A stretch of DNA of 64,000 bases from Capitulum mitella (Eukaryota > Arthropoda > Thecostraca > Pollicipedomorpha > Pollicipedidae): assembly GCA_030062745.1 (NCBI GenBank), contig CP099846.1:23302701-23366700 (forward strand), read 5' to 3'. Both the position numbers and the translations under genes were made by a program. Shown here one piece after another: positions 49,415-60,303 of this stretch. The notes below the pieces were generated by a model. That model was given only the letters and a program-made list of their open reading frames with translations. It made no database searches and was not told where the DNA came from. Positions within the stretch are counted from its first letter, which is position 1. Each line of letters begins with the position of its first letter.

Positions 49415-49760
49415 GGCGCGCGTCCGGCGCCGCCGCCGCCAGCAGCAGTAGTACACGCCGCGCGCACGTCACCCGCCGCGCCGCCGCCGGGCCAGCATGA
49501 CGCAGCCGCCGTCGACGCGCCGCCGGCCACTCTCACGCTCCCGCCGCCCGCGCCGCCGCCGCCGCCGCCCGGGTTCAGGAACGCTTGACTCCGCCCCTGC
49601 CCGCCGGCGAGGAGCCGCGCGAGCCGGTCGCCTCGCGGCCGGCGCTCAGCGCAGCGGCGCCGCCGCCGCGCTGGCCGGGATTCAGCGCGGCCGTGGCCGG
49701 CCCGCGCCGCGTAAACGGCGCGGCAGGCGGTGCCTTTGTCGGCGGCGCCCCTCCGGTCGG
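49415..49760 (-). promoter_or_regulatory. CpG island at the 5' end of the MOXD1-like gene
   Basis: Dense GC with GCC/CCG runs directly upstream of the start codon, falling off by about 49.8 kb. Probable promoter and 5' UTR, judged from position and composition only. Confidence 0.5.
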
Positions 49761-50430
49761 CGGATTCCTGACTGGATCGTCCGTGGTGAAATACCGCCAT
49801 CGATACCGGCCGTGTTGTGGGCTGACCCGTGACCCTTCATCAAAACCGGAATTCGCCGCTCGTTTTTGTTTGAGGGCGTCGGGAGGGCCATCAGCCTTGA
49901 CATCGGCTGACCCCGGGAATGGAAGGAGCGCCTCGCTGCAGCGAGCCGGTGGTTAACTGGGTGATTTAACCGGCGAGGATACCCCGCCGTGATTACTGGT
50001 GTGTTATCCTGGCATCGTCCTCACAAATGAAGGCATTGCAGGAATCTTCCCATCGGGTGGGAACCGTGGGACCGCCGGTTGAATACCGTGAAATAGCCTG
50101 GTATTGAGGGAAGACCCAGCCGCGTGTTCCGAGGGAAAATGAGAGCCTGTGACGTCATGCTTCTTGGAAGCGGCCTGCCGCGATCTGCATTACTGGGCTG
50201 CGAGATATATCTTCCGCGAGAGGAGGCCGTTCGCGGGAGGACATGATTTTGAAGAAAACGCTATCTCCGGCGCATAGCGGTCTTCAGGCGGGAATTGATT
50301 GGGCCAAACGCGAACGGCTGGACAGGCCATCCGTGCTGTCTTATTCAAAGACGTGGCAGTTTCACGTTTTGCCATTCATTTGTGGAAGATGTGGCCACTA
50401 AAAGGCAGCAACGTTGGCCGGAAGCTCTCG
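49761..50430. other. Intergenic DNA
   Basis: No gene recognised. TGACGTCA octamer at 50150-50157. Confidence 0.4.
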
Positions 50431-50930
50431 TCACCTTCTGAGAGACACTGAAGATCGTTGTCACCGTCTGGGAGACATTGGAGCCCATCGTCACCGTATG
50501 AGAGACATTGGAGCCGACTGTCACCGTATGATAGACATTGGAGCCCGCTGACGCCGTCTGAGAGAGACTGAAGCCCACCGTCGCCGTGAGAGAATGGAGC
50601 CCGCTGTCACCGTATCATAGACATTGGAGCCCGCTGTCACCGTATGAGGGACATTGGAGCCCGCTGTCACCGTATGATAGACATTGGAGCCCGCTCACGC
50701 CGTCTGAGAGAGACTGAAGCCCGCTGTCACCGTCTGAGAGAGAATGGAGCCCGCTGTCACTGTATGAGAGAAAATGGAGCCCGCTGTCACCGTCTGAGAG
50801 AAAATGGAGCCCGCTGTCACTGTACGAGAGACATTGGAGCCCGCTGACGCCTTCTGAGAGAGACTGAAGCCCGCTGTCACCGTAAGAGACAGGATGGAGC
50901 CGGCCGACGCCGTCTGAGAGACTCTAGGTC
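50430..50930 (+). repeat. 30-bp minisatellite with unit subtypes
   Basis: About sixteen units of ~30 bp, pattern 'cgctgtcaccgtatgagagacattggagcc'. Three subtypes are visible at the unit end: acattggagcc, gactgaagcc and aatggagcc. Subtypes recur in blocks, suggesting higher-order duplication. One unit near 50590 is shortened. Confidence 0.93.
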
Positions 50931-51910
50931 TAGGATGATGGATCGAGTCCTTGCTAAGCCGAACTCGCTACACGGGTTGTGAGCCGCTAGTTTCGTGGCG
51001 AAGGTTTAACGAGCCGTCACGAACGACACGATCGTTCGCACCGCTTATTGCACATAATGCTGCATCAACTGGATGCCTCAATAAAACGAACATGCACGAC
51101 CATTGACTACAGTGTCGTGTTAAGAGGCCAGGGGCGCCTGACTCTCTTTTCCGACCGTTGTTGCGTTTTTGACGTCTTTCTTAGCACATTATGCACTTGC
51201 AGGGAAGATGTCGGGTCCAGAGGGTCAATGACATTTTTACCCTACCCTTGTACCGTCCTCACAAAATCCTGCATTCGCGATGGTCGACTGCCTCGATGTT
51301 GTTTGCCATGAAAATAACGCCTGCAATCGCAGGGAAGGTTGAAGCTGGTACGACCAGGGCCACTTCCAGGCTCTTGCCATGGGGGAATGTGGAAATTATC
51401 TAAGTTAGTTAAGTCAAGTATTTAAGCCATCAAAAAATTATCTAAGAAGCATTTAAGTTAAGTTTTTTAAGTTGAGTTAAAAAAATAGGGGTGCCGTTTC
51501 GTGGCCCTCAACTAGGTCTGTCATTTTCAGGTAATTTTCCCGTCACTTCATACTAAATCTACATGTATATATGGCCACTGTGGCATCTCATAGTTCTGAC
51601 GGTTACCGAAGTAACTCAGCTAAATATGGCAATACGTTACGAGGTCGACCATCACTGACAATTACTGTCAGGCATCCTTAGAGGCAATTCCCGCCGCGCC
51701 ACATTACACTCCTCGTGCCGGCGCTGGCGCCGCAGGGTTTCTCCAGTTGGACGCCTCTGTCCATCTCATGGCGTGATGCCCTTCCTCGACCGTCCGCCTC
51801 CCGGCCTCCGACCGGCATTTGCATAAGCAGACGGCCTGCAAGGCCGGAAACTGCCGGCTGCCCGAGAACAAAGCACAGCCAGCCCGCACCGGTCGGCGCC
51901 TGAGGGACAC
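50931..51910. other. Unassigned region
   Basis: No gene recognised. 51400-51490 is a low-complexity 'taagttaagt' stretch. Confidence 0.35.
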
Positions 51911-51914
51911 CAGC

Positions 51915-52040
51915 CTGAGACGACGACAGAGAGGCACGCGGGCAGCAGTCTGAGATCACGAGAGACACGAGATCACCGGTCCGAGAGACCAAAACAGAGA
52001 GGCACGAGGTCACCAGTCTGAGAGGACACAACAGAGGTGG
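51915..52040 (+). repeat. ~45-bp degenerate tandem repeat
   Basis: Two to three units containing 'gtctgaga', 'acagagaggcacg' and 'gatcacc/ggtcacc'. Confidence 0.6.
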
Positions 52041-52224
52041 AGTGGTGGGAGAGAGATCGAGGGTCCACTGTACGTGCACAGCAAGTGCTTGTGCCGATGC
52101 AGTGGAAAATTCCATCCAGAGACATCCAGAGACTGCCACGAATGTCGGAGCCATACATAAAATGTCCTCTTGCAGCTGTCACCAGAAAATGTGCAGAGAA
52201 ATAAACAAAACGAATGCAGACACG

Positions 52225-52437
<213 letters not shown>

Positions 52438-52682
52438 CACAAAAATATCCTGCTTTTCGTGAGCCAGTGCATTTATAATAATACGTTATGCGGCGGTGCT
52501 TGATGCGCAGCTCCTGTTACACGTTGCCGCTAGTTAAACATTAAACGTTGAACACTAACCATTGCACGTGCCACAAACGGGTTCACTGTTTGTCTTCCCG
52601 CAAGCATATGGCGAACGCTGGTGGGAGCGTCTGACGGCTGCCCAGCGGTCGGTCTCCAGCGGGACACGGCCGTCCACCTGAA

Positions 52683-53113
52683 GTGCCGTCCCGATGGATG
52701 AGGAGGGCGCTGGCGGTGCTGGCCGCCTGCCGGCCGGCGGCGACCGCCCGCACAGGCCTCGGCCGGCAGCAGCACGGCCGGCTCCGCTGCTGGGCCGACC
52801 CGGGCCTGGGCGTGCTGCGCTGGGGCGCCGCCGCCAGGCTCTGCCGGCCGCCAGCCGGGCCGGCGGGAACTCGGCGGCCGAGAGAGAGACGGTGGCGCGG
52901 CGGCCGGCGTCGGCTGGGCCTGGCTGGGCCTGACCCGGCTCCAGGGGGCCGACTGGCGCCGAGGACTGGTCGCCGCTCGATTACGTCGCCTGGTTACACG
53001 GCTACCCGCGGCCGGGTCGCCACGGCTCGGCCATGTTCCCCGGCGGCGTCTGGGAGTCGCAGGGCTGCCTCAGCGTCGTCAACGGCGCCGTCTGCCAGGT
53101 GCTGGCCGCCTGA
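52683..53113 (+). pseudogene. Probable C-type-lectin-like domain remnant (frameshifted)
   Basis: The first frame (from 52683) begins MPSRWMRRALAVLAACRPAA, signal-peptide-like, then GVLRWGAAARLC, resembling the start of a C-type lectin fold. From 52909 a different frame reads GWAWLGLTRLQGADW, like the WIGL motif. From 52958 the third frame reads AEDWSPLDYVAW, MFPGGVWESQGCL and AVCQVLAA-stop, like the W-G-P/WND-C...C end. All three frames carry consecutive parts of one fold, so two frameshifts (mutations or assembly errors) are implied. The similarity is by eye and weak; compositional chance remains possible. Confidence 0.4.
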
Positions 53114-53249
53114 GGTGCGGCGGCGGATGGCGCGGCGACGGCGGAGGCGGCGCAGCTCGCGCCGCGAGCCGCTCCGAACGCCGGCCGATCTGTCCAAGCA
53201 GGCCACGGCGACAGGCCTCCTGTTATGCTTGCTACTGGCACTTCGCTGA

Positions 53250-54415
53250 AAATGGTTAGAATGGAAATCGTCGTGGCGCTGCTGAATCAAACAGACAAAC
53301 CAGGGCGTTATCATCCCTACGCCCCTCGCGATCGTAAATGCGATGGGGACAGGAAGAAACCTAGTTTTTACTCAGTCGAATGCAGACGGACGGCGGGCAA
53401 TGATTTTGCTCGGTACATAGTTATTGCCGTAGTAAGCACGCTGTAGCACAATGGAGAAAACTGTGTCATTATTCGTGCTCCGATGGGAAAAACTGATATA
53501 ACATGTTGTCTTTGTCACGGGTAGCTTAACAAATATGAATTGAAAAAAGTGCAATAAAGTTGGCTGTCGCGAACAGACGCATGTGTCTGTTCTCAATATC
53601 AGAGTACCATATCTACGTTGATATATCTCCCACGTCACTGCAGCGGAAGCTAAATTATCGGTGATGTGGAACAAAAAACCTGAAAACAAGTACCTACTAT
53701 TTTTCAACACATTTGTCAAAACATTCAAGCGATTGATGAAAGTCTTACCCTTTGCATGCCTTCACCTTCGTCGTAAAGGTAATATTAAAAGCCACGAGAG
53801 TGGATGAAACATTGGCGAGGCTTGCGAAAGTTCGAGGGAAAGGCTAGATCACTGATCTAGCCTTTCACTGAATCACTGAACTCTTGCTCGTGACGAGCAA
53901 AAGTTGGCTCATGTTAAATTACTTTGCAATGGAAAAAACCTGCAAACAGTGAGTGGAGACTCGGAGAGGGCCCAAACATCCCCCATTTGCAAAACTCAAC
54001 CCGCTGTTGGTTGTCTGGTGGGTTGTTAACATAAGAACGCTTAACTATTGTCAAACTGGCCTGGAGAAGGAGATGAAAATAGGATGGAAGCAGTTTGTTT
54101 TATTAAATTACTTGACACACAACACACAACATATCATAGCATTAGCACTTGAGAGAAGGGAACATGCTGTTTATCAGAGCAATGTAAGTTGAAAACTGTC
54201 AAGTAAATTAACGAGGAATTCAAGAAGAAGGGGTTGATCGTTGCCTAGCAGCAACGATCTCTTTCCCAGGGGAAGGGGAAGGGGGATTGATAGCAGGCTG
54301 CGTAACAAAGGAAGAGGATGCGGTTTGGGTCAGTCCAGAAGGAGGCGACGCACTGATAATGGGATGCTGCATTGGTCGCTTTCCGATTGAGGGGCTGAGG
54401 GTATAAGAGGTGTTT
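53250..54415. other. Unassigned region with palindromes
   Basis: AT-rich, no gene recognised. Two short palindromes lie side by side at 53839-53865 and 53884-53900. Confidence 0.4.
53839..53900. other. Two adjacent near-perfect palindromes
   Basis: 53839-53865 has 13-base arms (AAAGGCTAGATCA and its complement) around one central base. 53884-53900 has 8-base arms (TTGCTCGT/ACGAGCAA) around one base. Possible hairpins or paired binding sites; function unknown. Confidence 0.85.
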
Positions 54416-54420
54416 GTGGG

Positions 54421-56600
54421 TCAAACAGGTGTGTCCCAGCCGCTGGCGAGCCAGCCCCTCTTCCTCCTGGTGAGAGGTTTGGTGGTCGCTGGGCCAGGAA
54501 TGGGGAACGGTTTCACCCTGTGGGTGAGACAGCCCCTGGGATCAAGGTCCGACATCGGTTGAGTTGAGTTGAACGTGAGCGGCGAGGGCCTCGGACACCA
54601 GCCGGGTCGCCTGCTCGGGGGAGGCGGCCAAAACCTCTGTGACCGAGCCAGTCCTCGCCAGCTTGTCCGCCTTTTCGTTGCTCCGGATGTTGGCGCGGCC
54701 AGGCGCCCGCAGGAGCCGGACCGCAAGCTTAAGTGAAGAGACTGAACAGAGAACACGTCGAATACGAAAAACGGGGCTGTTTGAAATGAATGTTGTGTTT
54801 TGAATAGCGAGGGATGGAGATTTTGAGTCGGGACAGACTGCACCCGAGCGAAGGTGTCGTGATTTTATATGCCGGAGGGCCTGTAGAAGAGCGTAAAGAT
54901 CTGCTGAAAAAAGGAAGAGAAAGCGGAAGAACCGAAAGCCTTCTGGAAAAAGACGCAACCAGGCTGAAATTGTACGAAAATCGCCTGCTGGGAAGACGAT
55001 GTGCAACGATTTCAACAAAGAATGAGGGCCTAAAGCGTGGACGGCGGCCCCCCAGGCCCCTCTTTGGCTGCGACGGTGCTCCTGGGTTGGTCCCCGGAAT
55101 GCGGCGCTGACTCCATCCTCGGACGAGCTGTCCGTATATAAGCAGGTAGAAGACGAGTGAGCTGATTTATAGGCGTGGAAGTGGGCAAGGATTTCTGCAG
55201 GAAGAACTTGTGCTTTGGAATCGATAAAGAGGAAGTCCACCGGGGGAGGAACGTCCCAGAAGGGGAAGAGAGAAGGTTTGGCCGCGACAAGAAGGTTAGA
55301 AAATTTAAGGTGGACAGAGTCGTGATATTTAGATTCCGACCAGGGAGTGCGTTGGTGTGTTCTCGGCCGAAGATCCGTGGCTGGCGTTGAAACACGTACT
55401 GGCTGGGTGGTTAGCTTCACCTTGGGTTTTGAAAAGTGTTTCAAGAGGGCAAGATGGAAAGAGTCGGCATATATTATCAGTAGGAAGCAGAATCACGGGT
55501 GACGTACAAAGCACACCTGTAGCGGCGCGTAGGGCGGCGTTTCGGACATTTTTTAAAGCGGTTTGGATTTGTAGGACCTAGGTGGGTGAAAATGAATGCG
55601 TCGTGTTCGATCACTGAGAGCATGAGGCTGGTGTAAAGACGAAGGAGAGTTTTTCGACCGCCACTCTGGGTGGATGATGATGCACGAAGAGCATTCAAAT
55701 GTCTCTGCCTGCGCACCATGGTCCGTGCGGAATGGAAATGATAGGAAAGGCGAGAATTAAGGGTGATGTCGTCGAATGAGTAAAGACTGTGTTCTGGGAT
55801 GGCCTCGCCATTTATGTGGAGGGGGTGAGCAAGACGAGGCATAGGCAGGATTCTTTTTACAAAGGCGACGCAGGAGGATTTGGGCATAGGCACATCCAGT
55901 TCTCCAACGTTGACACCAGCCCACTATGCATACATGAGAGCGCCAACTACGCACCTTGGACACCTCAGTCCAGCGATGAGTGGCAGCTCTATACTGCGAC
56001 GTCGTCGGCGAAGACTGAATGGAGAATATTTAGAGGGATAGAAGGGGCGTTTGAGACGATCTGGTTTATCGTGATTACGAAGAGGGTTGGAGCGGTCATG
56101 CTTTCCTATGGAGCACCATAAAGCTTTTCGATAGGTGGAAATAGGTAGATATCGCAGCACGCCTGAAAAATGCACGGCTGAAGAAAATTTCCTTTGAAGA
56201 CTGCCAAGTTGCCGCGAACACAGATTTCATGGATAAGATGGAGCAAAACAAAAGATGAGTGAACTTAACCGTATGAAGTAGCGTAGGCGTACGTTCACTA
56301 GTTTTTCGAAGACTACCAGGTGGAGCTTGTTAAAGGAAGAGGGAGGTAACTTACTAAAAAAACTGCGTAGTCTCCTAGGCTTAAGAAGTTGTACCAAATA
56401 TGATTTGAGCCATTCTTTAAGAAAATCGCCATACGCCCAGGCCTGATTAAAGAATTTGAGGCGATTTTGCGGGAATGAAGGAGGCAGGTGTCGGAAGAAA
56501 TCGTAGTGAATACTGATCGGTCCAACAGATGAAGTCCCTGATTTTGAGATCGCTGAGGTCAGTTCAGAAGGTTTAAAGGGACTGTTGTAGTCTTCCGTAG
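54421..56600 (-). mobile_element. Decayed non-LTR retrotransposon (RT plus RNase H)
   Basis: Minus-strand fragments line up in the order of a LINE pol. At 56580-56270: GPISIHYDFFRHLPP, FNQAWAYGDFLKEW and FEKLVNVRLRYF, matching the RT fingers region. At 55893-55480: an RT thumb region with ALRASSSTQSGGRKTLLRLY and VIEHDAFIF. At 55390-54540: an RNase H domain with LYTDSSSEDG, SADLYALLQALRHIKS and NIRSNEKADKLAR. Reading frame changes between blocks and the central RT motif is unreadable, so it is inactive. Presence of RNase H suggests an I/R1/LOA-type clade rather than classic Jockey. The 5' end is missing or unrecognisable, and no poly-A end or target duplication was found. Confidence 0.85.
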
Positions 56601-58000
56601 GACTGGGGAGAAATTACATATATGAAGGAGGGTGGAGAAACGGTGGAGCTGCGCCGGGGAGTAACTGCCAACTGAGGAGAGCGCGTAGTGGTCGGTGAAG
56701 ACGAAGCACGTCGTCTGGTTCCGAGCAGGTGGCGTCGTTGACTGTTATCAGCCTGCCGTGCTGCACCGCCGACACTTGGGCCTCGTCCCACTAATCCGAT
56801 GATCAGAGAGACGCCAGTTCTCAGTCGTCATCTGACGATCTGATGACGCGCGATCAGCGCCATCCGCGGCCGTCCGGGCGGCCGCCGCGCCGACATCCTG
56901 CGCGGTCGGGTCTAAATCGGGCGACGATCACGACCATCCGCCGGCCGCCGCGCGGCTCGGGCGTGGGAACGGCCGGGCCGGCGCGCCGGCGGCCGCTGCG
57001 CTAATCCTGCCGTCCCGCCCGGCCGGCTCGTGAGCGGCCGACGACGCGGCACGGGATCTCCTCAGCACGAGCGGCGAGCGGACGACGACGGCCGCCTGCC
57101 GGCCCGGGCTGGATGATATTGCCGTTGCGCTTTGCCATGCCCATCCACCTGTGTTTGTTCCAGACTGAATCGTGGATAATGTCAAGGAATAAATAGCCGT
57201 ACAAAGAGACTGCGTTCTCATTTACGGGCGTCAGCGCCGCGGGCAGACGCCCACGCACCGAGGGGTGCGCGCGTGACATGATTCTTGAACTGTCTGACCA
57301 TTGACCGGAAGGGCACGACGTGGACGTGATGAGAACGGCCGATGGCGTCCACCTTTATAGGCCGCATCGCCGGGGGCGTCCTCGCACGGGGTGGGGAGCA
57401 TCGAAAGTCTCCGGTCGACGCAGGAGGTGGCGGACGTACGGATATTCTCTAAGGAGACACAAATCAGCGGACGGTCTCGTTGAAACACGGGCGAAAACGT
57501 CCTCAGACGACGCGTCTACGAGTAAACATTTCGGAAAACCACGGGAGGGGTGGACAGACGTGTTCGAATGAAGCAGAGGTAAACAAACGCCATCCTAGGG
57601 CACGACGGATGCGCTGAAACAAGACGGAAACCAATTTCCATCCCCAGAGGACCGCGTCACGGACGGACGTTCTTCGACACACTCAGTGAAGGTTCAGAGA
57701 ACGACTGCGGGTGGGGCGGGGAGGGGGGGGGGGCAGCTGCACGGCTAGTTCTGGTCAGGCTTGTCGGGCCGGGAAAAGGCTTGTTCAGTCGGCCTCGGTC
57801 GAGGATCACTCCTTGTCATGACGACCTCGACGAAGGGCACTCTGGCACGAATAGGAGCTTCCAAAAAATAAAGTGGAGTCCGACCGGGTAGCCTATCGCA
57901 TTTGTTTCAGATGTAGGCCAGAAACACAGCATACGCTATTGAACTTACCCATATCTGTCTTTCTTCTCTGGAATTTATCGACAAATTCGTGTACGTCAGC
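56600..58000. other. Unassigned region with CpG island
   Basis: 56820-57110 and 57320-57560 are CpG-rich; a G run lies at about 57720-57735. No gene recognised. Confidence 0.35.
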
Positions 58001-58270
58001 CAGGGACGTAACCAAGGGGGGGGGGCATGGGGGCCGTGCCCCCCTGAGGCAAGCGGTCTACACCAGATACATGGCGATTTCGCATGAATGCGTAATAGTG
58101 ATCATATATATGTTGCAAAAGCAAATATTATATGTTTTCCTGTGCATTAAGTATGAGGTAGATTGCCTAAAATTGTTGCCTTTTCTTGTAAATTTCGTCA
58201 TATGCCTGTGGCATATGACAAAATTTCACATTTGGCCTCCTCCCTGAGGAAAATCCTGGCTGCGTTCCTG
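58001..58270. mobile_element. hAT-type MITE, copy 2
   Basis: 270 bp with ends CAGGGACGTAACC and GGCTGCGTTCCTG. Flanks ACGTCAGC (57993-58000) and ACGTTAGC (58271-58278) form an 8-bp target duplication with one mismatch. Same family and orientation as the copy at 58978. Confidence 0.9.
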
Positions 58271-58278
58271 ACGTTAGC

Positions 58279-58920
58279 CATAAGGTTAACGTGGTGTGTG
58301 ACTGTAAACAAACAATCAAGCAGTGTTTGCGGATGATAGGTTTAACTGTTTGGTGACTTCGCACCATGTGCGCAAGAGCGTTGTTAGTTAAAGTTGCTAG
58401 GGCAAAGCCATTTTGAGGTTTTTTCTTCCTATGCAAAGTCAGTTTCCAAAATTGGTACGTCAGATGCCCTTCGGGCACTATGGGCTCCTACAGCTATGCC
58501 AAACCCTCCCCCCCAAAAAAAAGCGCAGAAAACTTCGCCCACTTGATCAGGTAAGTGCCCAGATTAAAACAAAGTTTGGTCGTTCGTGGTTCAACAGAGT
58601 CTCGGCCATTCCCGTTAAGTTCGTGGCAAAATTTCGTCCATGATGGTAAATTTCTGGCGAGCCATTCTGAGAACCGCAAGGCTCTCCCTGCTAACAAAGA
58701 GATCATTTAGAGGGATTTAAGTTTACGGAGATCACGATAAAATCGGCAGAATGTTTTCAAAGGTATGGTAAGTTCAGTAATCCCACGAAAAAAGAGAAAA
58801 ATAGCAAACCCGTTTTCGTTTAAAAATATAAGGTAAACAGACTACAGACTAAAAATGGCGTGATGCTTGATACATCATGCACCTGATAGCCTTAACTACT
58901 CAGATGTTGAGGAATTCCCG
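58279..58920. other. DNA between two MITE copies
   Basis: No gene or repeat recognised apart from short C and A runs near 58508-58522. Confidence 0.35.
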
Positions 58921-58977
58921 CTCAGCAGAAGCCAGCTGCTACAGCTGACCAGATCATTACCAGTCAGCAGCTTTAGA

Positions 58978-59241
58978 CAGGGACATAGCCAAGGGGGGGG
59001 GGCATGGGGACCATGCCTCTCTCCCTGAGCCAAGCGGTCTACACTAGGCATTTAGCGCTTTAAGTGCGGAACAGTGGTCATATACATGTTGCAAAACAAG
59101 CATTATACGTATTCCTGTGGGTTAAATATGTCAGTTACGTAAAATGCTACTTTTTCCTGTAAACCTCGTCATATGCCAGTGGTATATGACAAAATTTGAC
59201 ATTTGCCCACCCTCATTGAGGAAAGCCTGGCTACGTGCCTG
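58978..59241. mobile_element. hAT-type MITE, copy 3
   Basis: 264 bp with ends CAGGGACATAGCC and GGCTACGTGCCTG. Flanks GCTTTAGA (58970-58977) and GCTGTGGA (59242-59249) match at six of eight bases. Internal sequence follows copy 2 closely (e.g. 'aagcggtctacac', 'gttgcaaaa', 'catatgcc.gtgg.atatgac'). Confidence 0.85.
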
Positions 59242-59653
59242 GCTGTGGATGATCAAACCAGCATCACATCAGTCAGTCGCTACAGTTGATCAGTTCAGTA
59301 CTGTTGTACATTTGTATTCGTTCGTAAGGGCTCCTCCACACAGTAGCTCTTAGGGCCCAGTCATTGCAACATAAGCACATAAAGCACATCTCGCTTTACC
59401 AAACACTTAGCATCAGTAACACATTTCGCATTATCACACTCAGTATCCGTCAGCAGCTTTAGGTGACCAACCCAGCACTAGTCAACTGCCACAGCTAAAC
59501 ATCGCAGCATCAGTCAGCCGCTAGAGTTGAACAGTCTGATATCAGGGCCTATTTTAAGGAAAAATGACTGCGGGGGCAATTCTGCGAACGAGACGCATTG
59601 GCTGAGACCACCCCCCGGGCATTTGTGTTCTCCTTATTGAATTTTGTCCACTT

Positions 59654-59656
<3 letters not shown>

Positions 59657-59704
<48 letters not shown>

Positions 59705-59778
59705 ATTCTTAAGGAAAGGATATATATATATATATATAAATGCCTTCCCAAGGAAGGCATATATATATATATATGCAT
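59657..59778 (+). repeat. AT microsatellites within the hAT element
   Basis: Three AT runs (about 59657-59704, 59718-59737, 59759-59776) separated by short unique pieces. 'gccttcc-caa-ggaaggc' forms a small hairpin between the last two. Confidence 0.9.
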
Positions 59779-60303
59779 ATATAAGGGCGAATTACGATGA
59801 ACACTTCCACAGCGCTCTGTCATTAACTGATATGTCTTTTGGATCATGTGTGGATCATTGGATCATGTGTGCAAAATATGACCTTGGTCCAGCACTCTTA
59901 AGCACTTTCACACGAAGACTGTATGTCGTTTGTGCTGGATTTTATTTTATTTCGATGAAATTCGCGCCGGCTTTTGTGCATTCCGAGCCCATTAAATTCA
60001 AAGAACACCATTTCATTTACCCCAGCAAGAACTCATTCTCCATGGACTTGTGATCCCTGGGAGATTCGCTCAGGGAGAGATGTGTCTGAAATGCCCCCAA
60101 ACGTGTTTTGTGCTTCAGTTTTTTAAATCAAACGCACGATATGCATAAAATGCACATCATAGTACTCCTTTTGACACACTGGATCGAAAGACACTTCGCA
60201 TTCTGTCTCAGGTCATAGGTCACTGGCCCTGTCGGCAGCAGTGTGGCTCAGGTGGGAATGATACTTCAGTCCTCTTAGTGGTTTCGGGATTCTGGCGACG
60301 ATG

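Noticed and set aside
47079..49588. Two very long open frames (797 codons minus, 619 codons plus) overlapping the MOXD1-like gene
   Set aside because: They are shadows of an extremely GC-rich coding exon, rich in Arg/Ala/Gly with no domain; the frame with the copper ligands and signal peptide is the real one.
50430..50930. CRISPR array
   Set aside because: Units are contiguous 30-bp tandem repeats with no unique spacers, and the DNA is animal nuclear.
52970..53249. Arg-rich continuation of the 52683 open frame to 53249
   Set aside because: Past 52909 this frame is a compositional shadow; the lectin-like signal moves to other frames.
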